Below, piece by piece: positions 35,227-46,111 of a stretch of 64,000 bases of DNA (position 1 is its first letter; every line of letters starts with the position of its first letter). The notes under the pieces were generated by a model. That model was given only the letters and a program-made list of their open reading frames with translations, searched no databases and had not been told where the DNA came from. Source of the DNA: Guadua angustifolia (taxonomy: Eukaryota > Streptophyta > Magnoliopsida > Poales > Poaceae); the NCBI GenBank assembly GCA_036346375.1, contig CM070504.1, positions 10,475,890 through 10,539,889 on the forward strand. Reading direction: 5' to 3'. The translations under genes were made by a program, and so were the position numbers.

Positions 35227-38200
35227 TCAGAAGAAGGATGTTGGAATAGGGTTGATAACAATGTGCCTCAACGGGTTGGCGACGTCGCCACCTCCAGCAT
35301 GCTTCACGAACTCCGCCGGAGTTAGGAAACTACCATGACACACGCAGACGATCCTCACTTCCTCACCTTTCCTGTACTTATACAGGAAGCCTTCAACCCT
35401 CTTGCCGTTGGGAAGCCCCTTGGTGCACACAAATGGCATCTCCTGCATCATAATCCTCTCCACATCTTCCATGCTCTTCGCTCTTGCTGCAAGCCTTCCT
35501 GAAATATGTTGCTGCTCTCCCCTGGAACCAAAGGCTGCTGCTCTCACTGCCAATGTTGAAGATGATGGGGTCGCTATGATCGTGCTGTTTGTACCCTCAG
35601 TAGGGGGTGGCACGTCTGGTGACAGGCTGTGCTGTTCAGTGTCAGTAGTTCCTGGAAGAGCAGATGTAGACAGACTTCAGTGACGAACATAAGCGAGACT
35701 GATGAAGGTCAAAATAATGAAAAATACCAAATGCTTTGAACAGTTGCATCGATAAAGAAAGTTATGATCTATCAGCTTTGACCATATATAGAGTACAATC
35801 TTGAAATAAAGTTCAACAAGGAGGACTAGTTAGGGAAGCCAATACTTGGGTATTTTATTGTTTCGTATTCAAGAACATGTTCTAGATGTGCCTTAGAATA
35901 ACTATTTCATAGGGACCTTCCATAATTTCAAGCTTACGGAAATAGTTTTGATCCTTCAGCCCAAGGCCCAAAGGGCCAGATTAATCCAGGCCACTCATTT
36001 GTTACACACATAATGGATTTTAGTTGATCTGGTATTTTATGCTTCAAATGCTGCGGCCATAACTATTGAGCAGGATTCGTGCTCTTGGCACCATGCTTAC
36101 TGCACAATTAAGACACCCTGCTGTCTTTTTTTTTTTGAAAAAAAAAGTCATACACTTTAAACTCACATTAATGAAGGTAACATAAATAAGTTCAGTTTCT
36201 TAAAGCTCCCCAAACAACTACATGAATAGATTGGCATACCTGATTCAAAGGTTGAGTAGCATAAGGAACTAAACATGAATTGGCATACCTGATTCAAAGG
36301 TTGAGTAGCATAAGGAACTAAACATGAAACTAGGTAATGGTGCAATGCCAGATCAAAATATAATGTTTGATTAACAAGAAATATTTGTCATATTGTCTAA
36401 CTTAATGATGCAACAAACCAACAAGATACTTTAGCTTTTGTGGCTGAATTCTGCATTTTTAGCATACCCGACAAACTGCAACCTTGTGATGTAAATTTAG
36501 CCTGATGAGTCGAAAGAAGCCCATTCCAGTGATGCTTGTCATTGCTATGGTTCAGATTTCCTCCAAATTGCTTATTACTCATAGCAACATCATTATAACT
36601 TTCTACTTTCTCAGCCCTTGCATTCATCTCATGTATCTGCCCAGCTGCCTCTTTGGAAACATTGGAAGTGAGAGAGCTCCTCCTCTCAATCCTCTTCCTC
36701 TTCACCTTGAGCCTCTTTAGACTCTGTGCCTCCTTTCTCTTCCTCCACTCATCCTCAATGCCAGCAGGGAGTGAACTTGTCCTCATGAGGGTGTCTGCAA
36801 TATTCACTACACAAGGGAAAATAGGTTCAGTTACTATTCTTGAACTTTGTGCATGCTCACTTAAACAGAATAAGTGGGAATTTTTTTAAAATAAATGACC
36901 AGCAATTGGGTTAAATAAGATTTGCTTGGTAACCTTTCCCAATACTCTTGCGTGATTCATCTTCCTTTAAAATAATATGAGAAATTGTAAGAGTAGTGAT
37001 GGCTAATTGATGTAGTATGTAACTGAGATATACAAAAATACATATGGGGAAACAGCCCCATAACACTATAATGGAATGCTTGAATGAACAATGACAAGGG
37101 ACAACAGGTTTAGAGCATAGAAGAGAAAGAAGCTTTACTAGTAAGTAACAATCGTACTGGAAACTCTTTCTAGTGCCACATCACTTAGTACATGCACAAG
37201 ATTAAGGTCCCACTTCCGTGAGTCATGATGTCACTGGTTGGCCACATCTTAAACCTTCCCTTATTCTACACTTTGTTCATTGACAAGTGGTAACTCCCTC
37301 AATTTTTCAAGCTTCCTTAATTTTGAGGGCAAGACCATTATGTTTCCGCGCTCAAGGGGCCATCATGTTTCGTGGGACATGAATTGTTATCCATTCAATT
37401 AAGTTTAACGTGAGCAATATGATGCTCACTATGTATCGCCCTGTGCAATGGCAGAACCAGAAATTGGTGACAAGGCGGAGGGGGGACATGTAACATGGGA
37501 ACTCTAGTATCAAATTGGTTCACACGGTCACAATAGAATTCAAATATTAAGAAATGCATCATATGTTATGAAAAAATAAAAATGACCTCAAATATTAAGA
37601 TATACATCGTATGTTATGAAAAATTCAAAATTGACTTCAAATATTATATTTCTTTCATCTCATGACACAAAGTAAAACTTATGTCTATATATGTCCAAAC
37701 CATGCGATGCTGTGTACGGATGTTGATGATGGATGAGACTAGAAGCAAGTAATGATGAAATGTCTAACCAACATCCATAAAAAGATTACTGTTTAAGCAG
37801 TACTTCTAGACTTCCCACTTTACCAGTGGCAGCCATGCTACATATGTTCATTAAGAGTCAATTAATTTTTTTTCATGAAACGTGACCTAAAGGGCTGTTA
37901 GACCACAACTAGCATCCTTATCCTGAAACTGACTTTTCCAAGCCATTCAGCTGCTTAATGCTTAAAAGTGTACACATTTCATGGTAGCACCGTAGTAGAC
38001 TGCGACACACGCAACAGTTGTAAACAGACCAACTCCATTACTGGATGATATGAAGTTGTAAACTGAACGCAGCGCAAGCAAGCTGTATGACAACCCCTCG
38101 GTGTTAACGAGGTGACAGATCTGATTATTAGCTTGCCAAAGCCCCATACCTAGGAACTCGACACAAGTGTCCTACTCCATATTTTATTCACCAGGTGCAA

Positions 38201-38810
38201 TTGGCAAATGGCAAACCCTCCCATTTCACATTCCTAATGTGCGCAATACTCACAAATCTCAAACCAATCTTATAAAAAAATACATACTTATTAAACATAA
38301 TTAACACCATCTTACCAAAGCGACCGCGATTAACATTGTTAAGTATAAAATTTCAAGGTGGTATGCAAAAGGACTAAAGATAGCTTGCACCCCTTATGGA
38401 AAGAAGCCAGACGCACCTTCCAGTCTTTGCCCTTCGCCGTCCGATGAGCCAGAGGACGGGCTCCCGCTACCGGGCAGCCTCGCCGTGGGCTCCACCTCAA
38501 TGCCGTTCCCACGGCAGCCGCTCCAGTCATCCAGCCTCTGTTTTTTCCACACATCCGGTTCCGCCTTAGCCGGCAGCGAGCTCGTCCTCGCGAGTGCGGG
38601 CGGCGCCTCCCCCGGCGTAAGGATGGACGCGACCGACGACAACCTGGCGAGCTTCTCCCCCCTCCTCTCCAGCCCGAACCGGCCGCCGAGCGACAGCCCA
38701 AGGCTAAGCTCCACCTCTTCCGTCTCCAAGTCCAAGCGCGGCTTCTGCTCGCGGCGGGCCCCGTCTCCCCTGCCGATGCTGCACAGCAAGTCCCTCGAAT
38801 AGCCTTCCAT
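35227..38810 (-). CDS. Ninja-family (AFP-type) transcriptional repressor
   Basis: Three exons on the minus strand: 38810-38417, 36806-36468 and 35651-35227, giving about 385 aa in phase. The exon 2 donor (TCGG/GTATGC) is the best in-phase choice; CAAG/GTTGCA slightly upstream is an alternative. Exon 1 carries the EAR repression motif (EVELSLGLSLGG, about residues 32-43). Exon 2 carries the basic B region (RTSSLPAGIEDEWRKRKEAQ, then SLKRLKVKRKRIERRSSL). Exon 3 carries the conserved C region (TKGLPNGKRVEGFLYKYRKG, then VCVCHGSFLTPAEFVKHAGG). Family members are nuclear adaptors that recruit TOPLESS-type corepressors to bZIP (ABI5-like) or JAZ proteins in ABA and jasmonate signalling. RTSSLPA also occurs at the end of exon 1 (ARTSSLPAKAE), a possible internal duplication. 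It is convergent with RPA1 and a fold-back transposon sits close upstream. Confidence 0.9.
36231..36328. repeat. Perfect 49-bp tandem duplication in Ninja intron 2
   Basis: The unit from TTGGCATACCTGATTC to AACTAAACATGAA occurs at 36231-36279 and 36280-36328 without mismatch. Confidence 0.93.
36807..38416 (-). other. Ninja intron 1
   Basis: A 1.6 kb intron. Near 37525-37650 it contains loosely repeated AT-rich phrases (TCAAATATTAAGA and GTATGTTATGAAAAA). No gene or complete element was recognised. Confidence 0.6.
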
Positions 38811-39175
38811 TCCGCGAGCTTGTCACAGGAAGCTACCGCGTCCAAGAAAAGCCTGGCGCGAGAGGGGCCGAGAACAGGACACCACGGTGAGCCAAGAAGC
38901 GAGGGGGAGGAAGAACTGAGCACAGGAGCAGCCATTCCTGGCGCAACGGGAGGCGGATTGGGGCGGGGAGAGATACGCGACTTACAAGGATTGCTACGGA
39001 GAGCCGCGCGAGGAGGAGACCGCCATTGCGGACGCCCTGCGCTCTTCGCCGCGGCCTTGTGCGCCTATCACGGGGAGGAGAGGAGGAGGCGCTTCCTCCC
39101 TGCAAAATTTCTCCTCCTTTCCGGGCTCCGCTTTTGCTTTTGGGGCGTGGGGTTTCTTCGGAATCGCAAACACGG
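38811..39175 (-). promoter_or_regulatory. Ninja 5' UTR and proximal promoter
   Basis: GC-rich sequence directly upstream of the start codon, with open frames on both strands that look like low-complexity translations. It is bounded by the fold-back element at 39176. Confidence 0.45.
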
Positions 39176-40703
39176 CCCTGCAGGGGGGGGAAAATACGAT
39201 GTATGACACTCAATTCGTTCGCCTCATGAAATAACATTAAATTGGACGCACGACTAAACGACACCGTGCCATTCAATTTCTCCCACCAGTGACATTCTGC
39301 CTATTGAATTGACGGAAATGCCCTTAGGTATTTGTTTTGTGCTTGCTGATTGATTTGTGAATTCAATTCCTGGGCAATAAATAATTTCCGCAATAAATAA
39401 TTTACACAATTTCAATAAATAAATATTTAATTTGGATACATGGAAACCATATATATACGTTTATCTAAAAAGTACTTTTATAACATAGTTATATCAAAAA
39501 TATTATAAAATATTAGCGAAAAAATAATATTTATTATAACGAGAGCGGAAATTAGCGAAAAATAATATTTATATTAATATTAGCAAAATTAGAGGAAAAA
39601 TAATATTTATTAATATTATCGTTAATATTTTTGTTATTAATATTTATTATAACGAGAGCGAAAATTAGCGGAAAAATAATATTTATTATAATGATGGCGT
39701 TATATCAAAAATTAGCGAAATATATTATTTTTTATCACTAATTTTTATAAAATATTTATTATAACAAGAGCGCTATATCAAAAATTAGCGGAAATATATG
39801 ACCCTAGCTTCCAAAATTTTGGAAGCCTCGATGAAATAAACATTAATTTATATTATTCAAGGTAGTCTTAGAAAAGAAATTATCCAAGTGATAAGAAGAG
39901 TGCGTATGCATTTGTCTATATTCACCGTCTGAAAATATTATTCAAGGTAGTCTTAGAAAAGAAATTATCCAAGTGATAAGAAGAGTGCGTATGCATTTGT
40001 CTATATTCACCGTGATGAAAATAAATTAATGTTTATTTCATCGAGGCTTCCACAATTTTGGAAGCTAGGGTCATATATTTCGCTAATTTTTGATATAGCG
40101 CCATCGTTATAATAAATATTTTATAATATTTTTATAAAAATTAGTGATCAAAAATAATATATTTCCGCTAATTTTTTGATATAGCGCCATCTTGTTATAA
40201 TAAATATTTTATAATATTTTATAAAAATTAGTGATCAAAAATAATATATTTCGCTATTTTTTGATATAACGCTACTGTTATAATAAATATTATTTTTTCG
40301 CTAATTTTCGCTAATATTAATATAAATATTATTTTTCCGCTAATTTTCGCTACTGTTATAATAAATATTATTTTTCCGCTAATATTTTATAATATTTTTG
40401 ATATAAGCTCTTTGTTATAAAAAGTACTTTGTAGATAAACCTACATATATGGTTTCCATGTATCCAAATTAAATATTTATTTATTGAAATTATGTAAATT
40501 ATTTATTGCCCGAAATTGAATTCACAAATCAATCAAATAGCACAAAACAAATACCCAAGGGCATTTCCGTCAATTCAATAGGCGAATGTCACCGTGGGAG
40601 AAATTGATGGCACTGTCGTTCAGATCAAAGGCCCCAATTTAATGTCATTTCGCAGCGAGGCGAACGAATTGAGTGTCATACATCGTATTTTCCCCCTGCA
40701 GGG
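39176..40703. mobile_element. Fold-back transposon with arms of about 0.67 kb
   Basis: Both ends read CCCTGCAGGG, and the sequence from 39176 inward is an inverted copy of that from 40703 inward for practically the whole element. Matching landmarks are AAAATACGATGTATGACACTC at 39191 and its inverse at about 40672-40692, ATTGACGGAAATGCCC, and GGAAACCATATATA. The arms meet around a central loop of two 79-bp direct repeats (39850-39928 and 39935-40013). The inner arm is very AT-rich (AATAATATTTATTATAA words) with short expansions. Possible imperfect target duplication: AACACGG and AGCACGG. No coding capacity. Confidence 0.85.
39850..40013. repeat. 79-bp direct repeats in the fold-back centre
   Basis: Two exact copies (39850-39928 and 39935-40013), separated by CTGAAA, each containing GTGCGTATGCATTTGTC. 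Confidence 0.93.
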
Positions 40704-40874
40704 AGCACGGAACACGTGTCGAGACCGGCCGACGCGTGTCGCTGCGGCGGCTCCCGCGCAAAATCTTTGTTTTTGTTTTTTCACTTTGGCCTATTTTGTT
40801 TTTCAAGTTTGATGTTCACGACAAAATTACAAATCTAGTAACTTTTCGATGGTAGAAGTAACGGTAAGCACTTA

Positions 40875-41381
40875 GGTCTGTTTTGTTTTAATTTTTGATT
40901 CTGGATTGTTACTCTAAAAGCATAATAAAAAATAAACAGTCTGATTTTAGAATTCGATTCTCACAATCCAATCCATCCATATACACTAGTAGGCTGTTTG
41001 GTTGCATGATTCCACACGGTCAGACTCGCGGGAGCCAGGAAACAATGTTTGGTTGCTCGTTGTATCGCGTGAGTCTGCACCCACGCATGTAAGATAGCTG
41101 TTTGATTGCCTACGTGCGATACGAAGCTCGGCCAGCACGATACACAAACACTCGCAGCCAGACTAGTGGGAAACGAGCTCCATGACCATTTCCCCGGAGC
41201 CAAACTGGGACGATGTAGACTCCCGCGGTCAGGCTCATGCGAGACGGCAACCAAACAGGCTGTAGAATCCACAATTTACTTCATATGTGCTTTTAGATTT
41301 CATCTTTTGGAGAATCAGGTTCTCTACAACCACAATCTAGAATTAGCTTTTAAATAATCCAAAGCTGAAACAAACAGGCTC
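40875..41381. mobile_element. Tourist-like MITE, interrupted by another
   Basis: Starts GGTCTGTTTTG and ends CAAACAGGCTC with TTA on both sides (40872-40874 and 41382-41384), the target preference of PIF/Harbinger-type MITEs. The element at 40990-41262 is inserted in it. Confidence 0.7.
40990..41262. mobile_element. Tourist-like MITE nested in the 40875 element
   Basis: Terminal repeats TAGGCTGTTTGGTTGC and GCAACCAAACAGGCTG are inverted, with TAG on each side (40987-40989 and 41263-41265). 273 bp, non-coding. Confidence 0.72.
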
Positions 41382-41384
41382 TTA

Positions 41385-41615
41385 GACTCTATTTGGCAGA
41401 GGTTTAGATCTCAACTCCACATCAAATATGAAGTTTGTAAGTTAAAATAAAGTGAATTAAGTTTATATTTTTGTTTAAAATGTAAACAAGATGACCCACC
41501 TAAACACTCTTAATGTACCTATAGCTCCAACTTTATAAATTTCTGGAGTTAGAAATGCTCTACTCCACCAACTCTACGAATTTTGATGGAGCTAGAATTG
41601 TGCCAAACACCCCCC
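41385..41615. mobile_element. Tourist-like MITE, same family as 13507-13735
   Basis: Starts GACTCTATTTGGCAG and ends GCCAAACACCCCCC with TTA at both sides (41382-41384 and 41616-41618). It shares its left TTA with the right TTA of the 40875-41381 element, so the two stand back to back. The interior matches the RIK-intron copy. Confidence 0.78.
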
Positions 41616-42498
41616 TTACTATGCTTCCGCACCCTAGCAAGTTCACTTGCTACACACTTATATCATGGCAGATGAGCATACCGCGCTCATATACCTCAAT
41701 AGATTGACCTACACAGTGACCTGCTGTGGTCCTATATCATGACAGGACTCATATCGTCTCCTAATGCTTTTTGTTGTTAAGAAGACAACTAAACTTGTAA
41801 TTTTATTAAGAAGATGACCAAACTTGAAAAAATCATACCTTTCCTAAAGATGGCAAACTTTCGTGTTGAGCCTCGCGCCACGTCTCGCCCCTTCCAAAAA
41901 GCGTCGCCTGTTTTCCTGTCTTGGCGTCCCGGTGGCGGCTCTCGATGGCGTCTACTTCGGCTTCTCACTTATGCCTCTTGTTGTCTTCGAGCTACGCCGT
42001 TCCCGCGGTGGATCGATTTCAACTTGACACTTCGAATCCGCCATCGCCATGTGCCGCCAAGGTCTACATCGCTGTGCAAACCTGACAGTCCTCGCCAGTT
42101 TTTTCGGCCTACGTGAGTCTCTGCCGGATTGGGCTCCACCAGTTCGGTCGCGCCACACGCTTCTTCCCATTTCTGCATTTGCATTTGGCTTTGCGCAGCT
42201 TGTTGTCGACGGTCATCAGCTTGTCTTCCCAGCTACGCTGCTGCCAGTATGGCTTGCCTCAATGCGTTGAGTCGTTGGCTTCTTCGATGTGCGGGAGCCT
42301 TCACTGGTTTCGGCTCCACAAAATCCGCAGCGCCGCGCGGTCTTTTGCTACGTGTTCTGCAAACGGTGGAGTTTCTCGTTTCTTCTCCACTACCGTCCAC
42401 TCCCCTTTTGCCACCTCACTTCCTTCTGGCTCCTTCTGTTCCCTTCCCCTTCTTTCCCCTCCTCGAGCTCACTATCCCCATTTCGTTCCTCACTTGAC

Positions 42499-43424
42499 AA
42501 ACCGGTGGGTGACGTTCTCTAAGAGGCAGGCCAGTATACTGAAGAAGGCCCATGAGATCGGTGTGCTCTACAACGCCAAGGTCGGTGCCGTTATCTTCCT
42601 CAGCGCCGTTGACCTCTACGACTATTGCTCACCCAGGATCGCGTCCGTACACTCTCTCTCATGTTTCTTGGTATTTGTTTAGTTTCTTTGGAACTGATCA
42701 CAAGGATGCAAACTTTGGCTTGATGTTAGGCTGCCAAGGATCTTGGAAAAGTACCAGACAGACTCTAGGAAGGTACTGTGGGATGAGAACTGCAAGGTGC
42801 GTGATTGTCCCATCCAGTTCAGCAGCTTGTTTCGGTATCAATCGAATAGAAATGTCTCCAAAATTAAGTCTTGGAAATGTTTCAGAGCCTTAGCGCGGAG
42901 ATCAATCGGGCCAAGGAGAACGAGAACATGCAGATCGAGCAGTGTTTCAGCTTAAATTTCCCATTTTTACTTACACGCATTTTAGTATTTATTGCGTGTG
43001 AATATGATGTGATTTTGGTGGTTTGTGCCTGTTGATGGTGTAGGCATCTGAAAGTCGAGGATCCAAACTCCCTACAGCCCAAAAAGCTGATCGTGATTGA
43101 AGAGGCCCTCCAGAACGGCCAGACCAACCTGCGGGACAAACAGGTAGTTACTGGCTTCAAAGCTTTGATACATGCATCTTGCAAGTTCTAAATTTTTTAA
43201 CGTTTCTTCTTCTGATGTCAATTTTGTTTTCTTGTCATTGCAGATGGACCACTGCAGGAATGTACGTGCTCTGGATTTGGTTTTTGTTCTCTGTGCTTAT
43301 TTTGTAGATCGTGGAGTACTTTCTTCAACAAGGACTTCTTATGTGATTCTGATCCTTCACTGCCTCTGTGATTTACTGCAGGAGAAGATGCTGGAGGACG
43401 AGCACAAGCTTTTGGCTTCTACAG
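42499..43424 (+). pseudogene. PI/GLO-type MADS-box gene fragment with introns
   Basis: Six exon pieces: about 42499-42645 (NRWVTFSKRQASILKKAHEI and LYDYCSPR, most of the MADS domain), 42730-42796 (LPRILEKYQTDSRKVLWDEN), 42886-42941 (SLSAEINRAKENENMQIE), 43044-43143 (HLKVEDPNSLQPKKLIVIEE), 43244-43261 (MDHCRN) and 43382-43424 (EKMLEDEHKLLAS). These are the MADS, I, K-domain and early C exons of a class-B PISTILLATA/GLOBOSA-like gene. The first dozen residues of the MADS domain (with the start) are missing, the exon 3 donor is lost, and several conserved MADS residues are changed. Introns show it was copied as DNA. It is non-functional and lies in Helitron 3's own direction. Confidence 0.85.
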
Positions 43425-43688
43425 TAGTAATTCTCCCTTCAGAATAACTTACTAGCTGTTGAACTTTTACTTGAGCAATTCGTTGCTTTTCCCTCGTTAC
43501 TTTGGATCTTCCTGTGAAGCTGTACACAAACATCGAATGGAGTTGAGTCCACATGTTTTTGCAGTACCTGACACATCATTTTGATTCGATTGCAAGGTGT
43601 GCCCCCTATTTGTTTTTACAATTTGTTTCATTAAAAATTGCTAGTTAATGTAGGGCCATGGTGAATGTATGCTAGAGCCAATTGATAT

Positions 43689-44366
43689 TAGTTAGTGTTG
43701 AAAATGGTGCTGGCAAGACTGAAACAACAAAGCTTATCGTGCAGTATCTTACGTATGTTGGTGGTAGATCTGCTCTTGATGATTGAACAGTTAAGCAACA
43801 GGTTCTCGAAGTATGCTTTCCCACTGCTTTATATGGAAATAGAGGTCCTTACACTTTTGGTTTACTTGAAATATTTGTTTCATGGGTGGTACTGTTGAAG
43901 GTGTTATCTTATAAGACCTTTATTTTGTTCCCCACCAGTATGACCCTCTTTTGGAGGTGTTTGGCAATGCAAAAACAGTTAGAAATGACAACTCAAGGTG
44001 AGGTTTCACTCTTACAATGCTTAATGTGGGGTCAATTTTATTTAACAGTTCAGATGTGTTCTTTAATTAGACATTACCTGTTGATCATCGTTAACCACGA
44101 TAATAGTAATATTCTTTTAGAATATACAACATCTTTTCTGATTTATAGAATTTAACATTTTCAGTCTTTCTTTGTATTACCTTAACTTACGACACTTTCT
44201 TGGTTGCAGCCGGTTTGGTAAATTTGTTGAGAAACAGTTTAATGGAAGTGGCACAATATCTGGATCTGCCATTAGTACCTATCTTTTGGAAAGGTCTTGT
44301 GTTGTGCGAATTATTGATCCTGAAAAGGGATTTCCATTGCTTTTACCAATTATGTGCTTCTAAAAA
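43689..44366 (+). pseudogene. Myosin motor-domain fragment with introns
   Basis: Three exon pieces: about 43689-43810 (ENGAGKTETTKLIVQYLTYV, the P-loop, followed by a TGA stop), 43939-43997 (YDPLLEVFGNAKTVRNDNS) and 44220-44366 (RFGKFVEKQFNGSGTISG, then TYLLERS). A frameshift follows before FHCFYQLCASK. This is the N-terminal part of a plant class VIII/XI myosin motor. The stop and frameshift make it dead. It follows the MADS piece without a recognisable join and is in the same direction. Confidence 0.88.
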
Positions 44367-44432
44367 TGTATGTATACCAGGTACCAAGTATTACGTTAGG
44401 ATAACTAATGATCTATGTAAACATTATCATAC

Positions 44433-46111
44433 GAGTTTGATAGCATCTAGGCCCCCTAATTTTTCATTATATATGATTTTATGGTTTTGGTGTTGATGAC
44501 TAAGTCAATAACCACTAAGCAAAAAGTTTTACTGGTTGAGTATGCAAGAAGACATCAATAAAAAAGGTCAAGATTAAGAACTCTTGTTACTAGTTTTGGC
44601 TTGGGAGATGATTCAAGCCAAGTAACTAGGGTTATTTTAGATTGACCGTACTATAAAGGGGATTGTGTACAAGTTTAAGTTTTGATTCGTAGGCTAAGAT
44701 TAATTAGACTGCTTTGAGTCAAAATCCTTTAATCATATTTCCCCCCTCTAAATCATTCCTTCACTCAAACAAATCCTATGTGTTTCCCCGGACTCAATTT
44801 CATTGCTCTTTCCTTAAGTCCGGCACAACCTCAGTCAAAATCCCATTTCCGCTGGACCATTCTTGTTCGTCCAAAAATTTTTGTTTGGAGCCAACTAAAG
44901 TCTTCGCCGGACTATTTTTTTTATCCGGCACCGAAGTCTACTCAGTTAAAATTTCTAACCGAGCGCATTTCATTCACGATAAACCATCTTAGTCTTCTCA
45001 TAGAATTTAGTCCGATGCAAGGTTTGTCTTCATCGGACCATTTTTTTTGGTCTGTTGTTCAAAGTCTCTTGAATAAAAGTTTAAACGAGCGTACACCATT
45101 CACGCCAAACTAACTTCCGCTAACATAAAATTTAGTCCGGCGTAGATGTATTCTTCTCGATTGGACATATCTTGTTCTATCAAAAAGTTTGCCAGTACAA
45201 ACACTTTAAAATCTTTCTTCAACTGATCAAATTGTTGGGTCCGGTGCATATGTTCAAGTACCCATCCTTTTGCCGAACCAAATTTCACTCAAATCCTATA
45301 TATGATAGACCAAGCAAATTCAGTCCGGCACAAATGCTCTTTTCAACAATATCGGTCCGGAGTATAAAGAACTTATTTTGAAGCATAATCTTCCTAAGTC
45401 CGTTGCAAATGTGTGTAGGATGTTTTGATAGTCTGACATGTTCCAACGGCTCCTGTGGTAGGTGTAATGGTTAGCTACAGTTCAAATGGTTATATAAGCA
45501 TTACCTGAGTGTTCCTTTACACATCTTTTGATCTCCTTGACATTTTAGCACCTTAGAGCTTTTCATTCCTTTCAAAGAGACCGTGCTTCAACCTTAAACT
45601 CAAACTCAACACTTTCTAAGTGTTTTTGGCTCCAAGCTTAGTCTAGTTTGTGTTGTGCTGAGTGAATCAAGAGACAGGGCTTGTGGATAGTCTATTACTC
45701 TTGGAACTAATTGTTTCTAGATGGCTTGGAGAAATTATGATGTGACCTATCCAAAAGTGATTGTGAAAGGCCACTACTAGTTATGAGAGGTTGGAATTCA
45801 CCTCATCGGAGTGGTGAAAGAATCACCTTAGTGGAGATCAAAGCTACTGCGCCTAGTTTTGGAGGAGTTATACTTCGTGAGAAGTGCTCTAACGTGGAGT
45901 AGGAATTGGCTTCGAACCACGGGATAAATTATTGTGTCACTTGTTGATTTCTGTGATTAGTTTTTATTTGGAGCTATTTCAGTGCTTTCTTGTTGATAAT
46001 TTGAATCTTCAATAGTTAAGCTCTCAGGTTGATTTTTATTAAGTAATTATTTTTGAAATTCAAAAAGTTGCCTATTCACCCCCCTCTAGGCCAACTTGAT
46101 CCTTCAGAGTT
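44433..46111 (+). mobile_element. Solo LTR, Sirevirus (Copia)-like
   Basis: LTR 44438-46106 (1669 bp), starting TGATAGCATC and ending TGATCCTTCA, flanked by the perfect 5-bp duplication GAGTT (44433-44437 and 46107-46111). The end phrase TTCACCCCCCTCTAGGCC is what I know from Sirevirus-type LTRs. No internal region or second LTR is present, so recombination between LTRs is likely. It lies just after the myosin fragment. Confidence 0.85.

Noticed and set aside
38339..38935. 198-residue minus-strand frame over Ninja exon 1
   Set aside because: Shifted frame of the real EAR-motif exon; Arg/Ser-rich shadow.
42499..43424. MADS-box gene as functional
   Set aside because: Start and first dozen residues of the MADS domain missing, a donor site lost, and it lies within Helitron borders.
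45455..45500. tRNA B-box-like phrase (GTAATGGTTAGC, AGTTCAAATGG)
   Set aside because: Lies in the solo LTR and lacks a foldable tRNA body.
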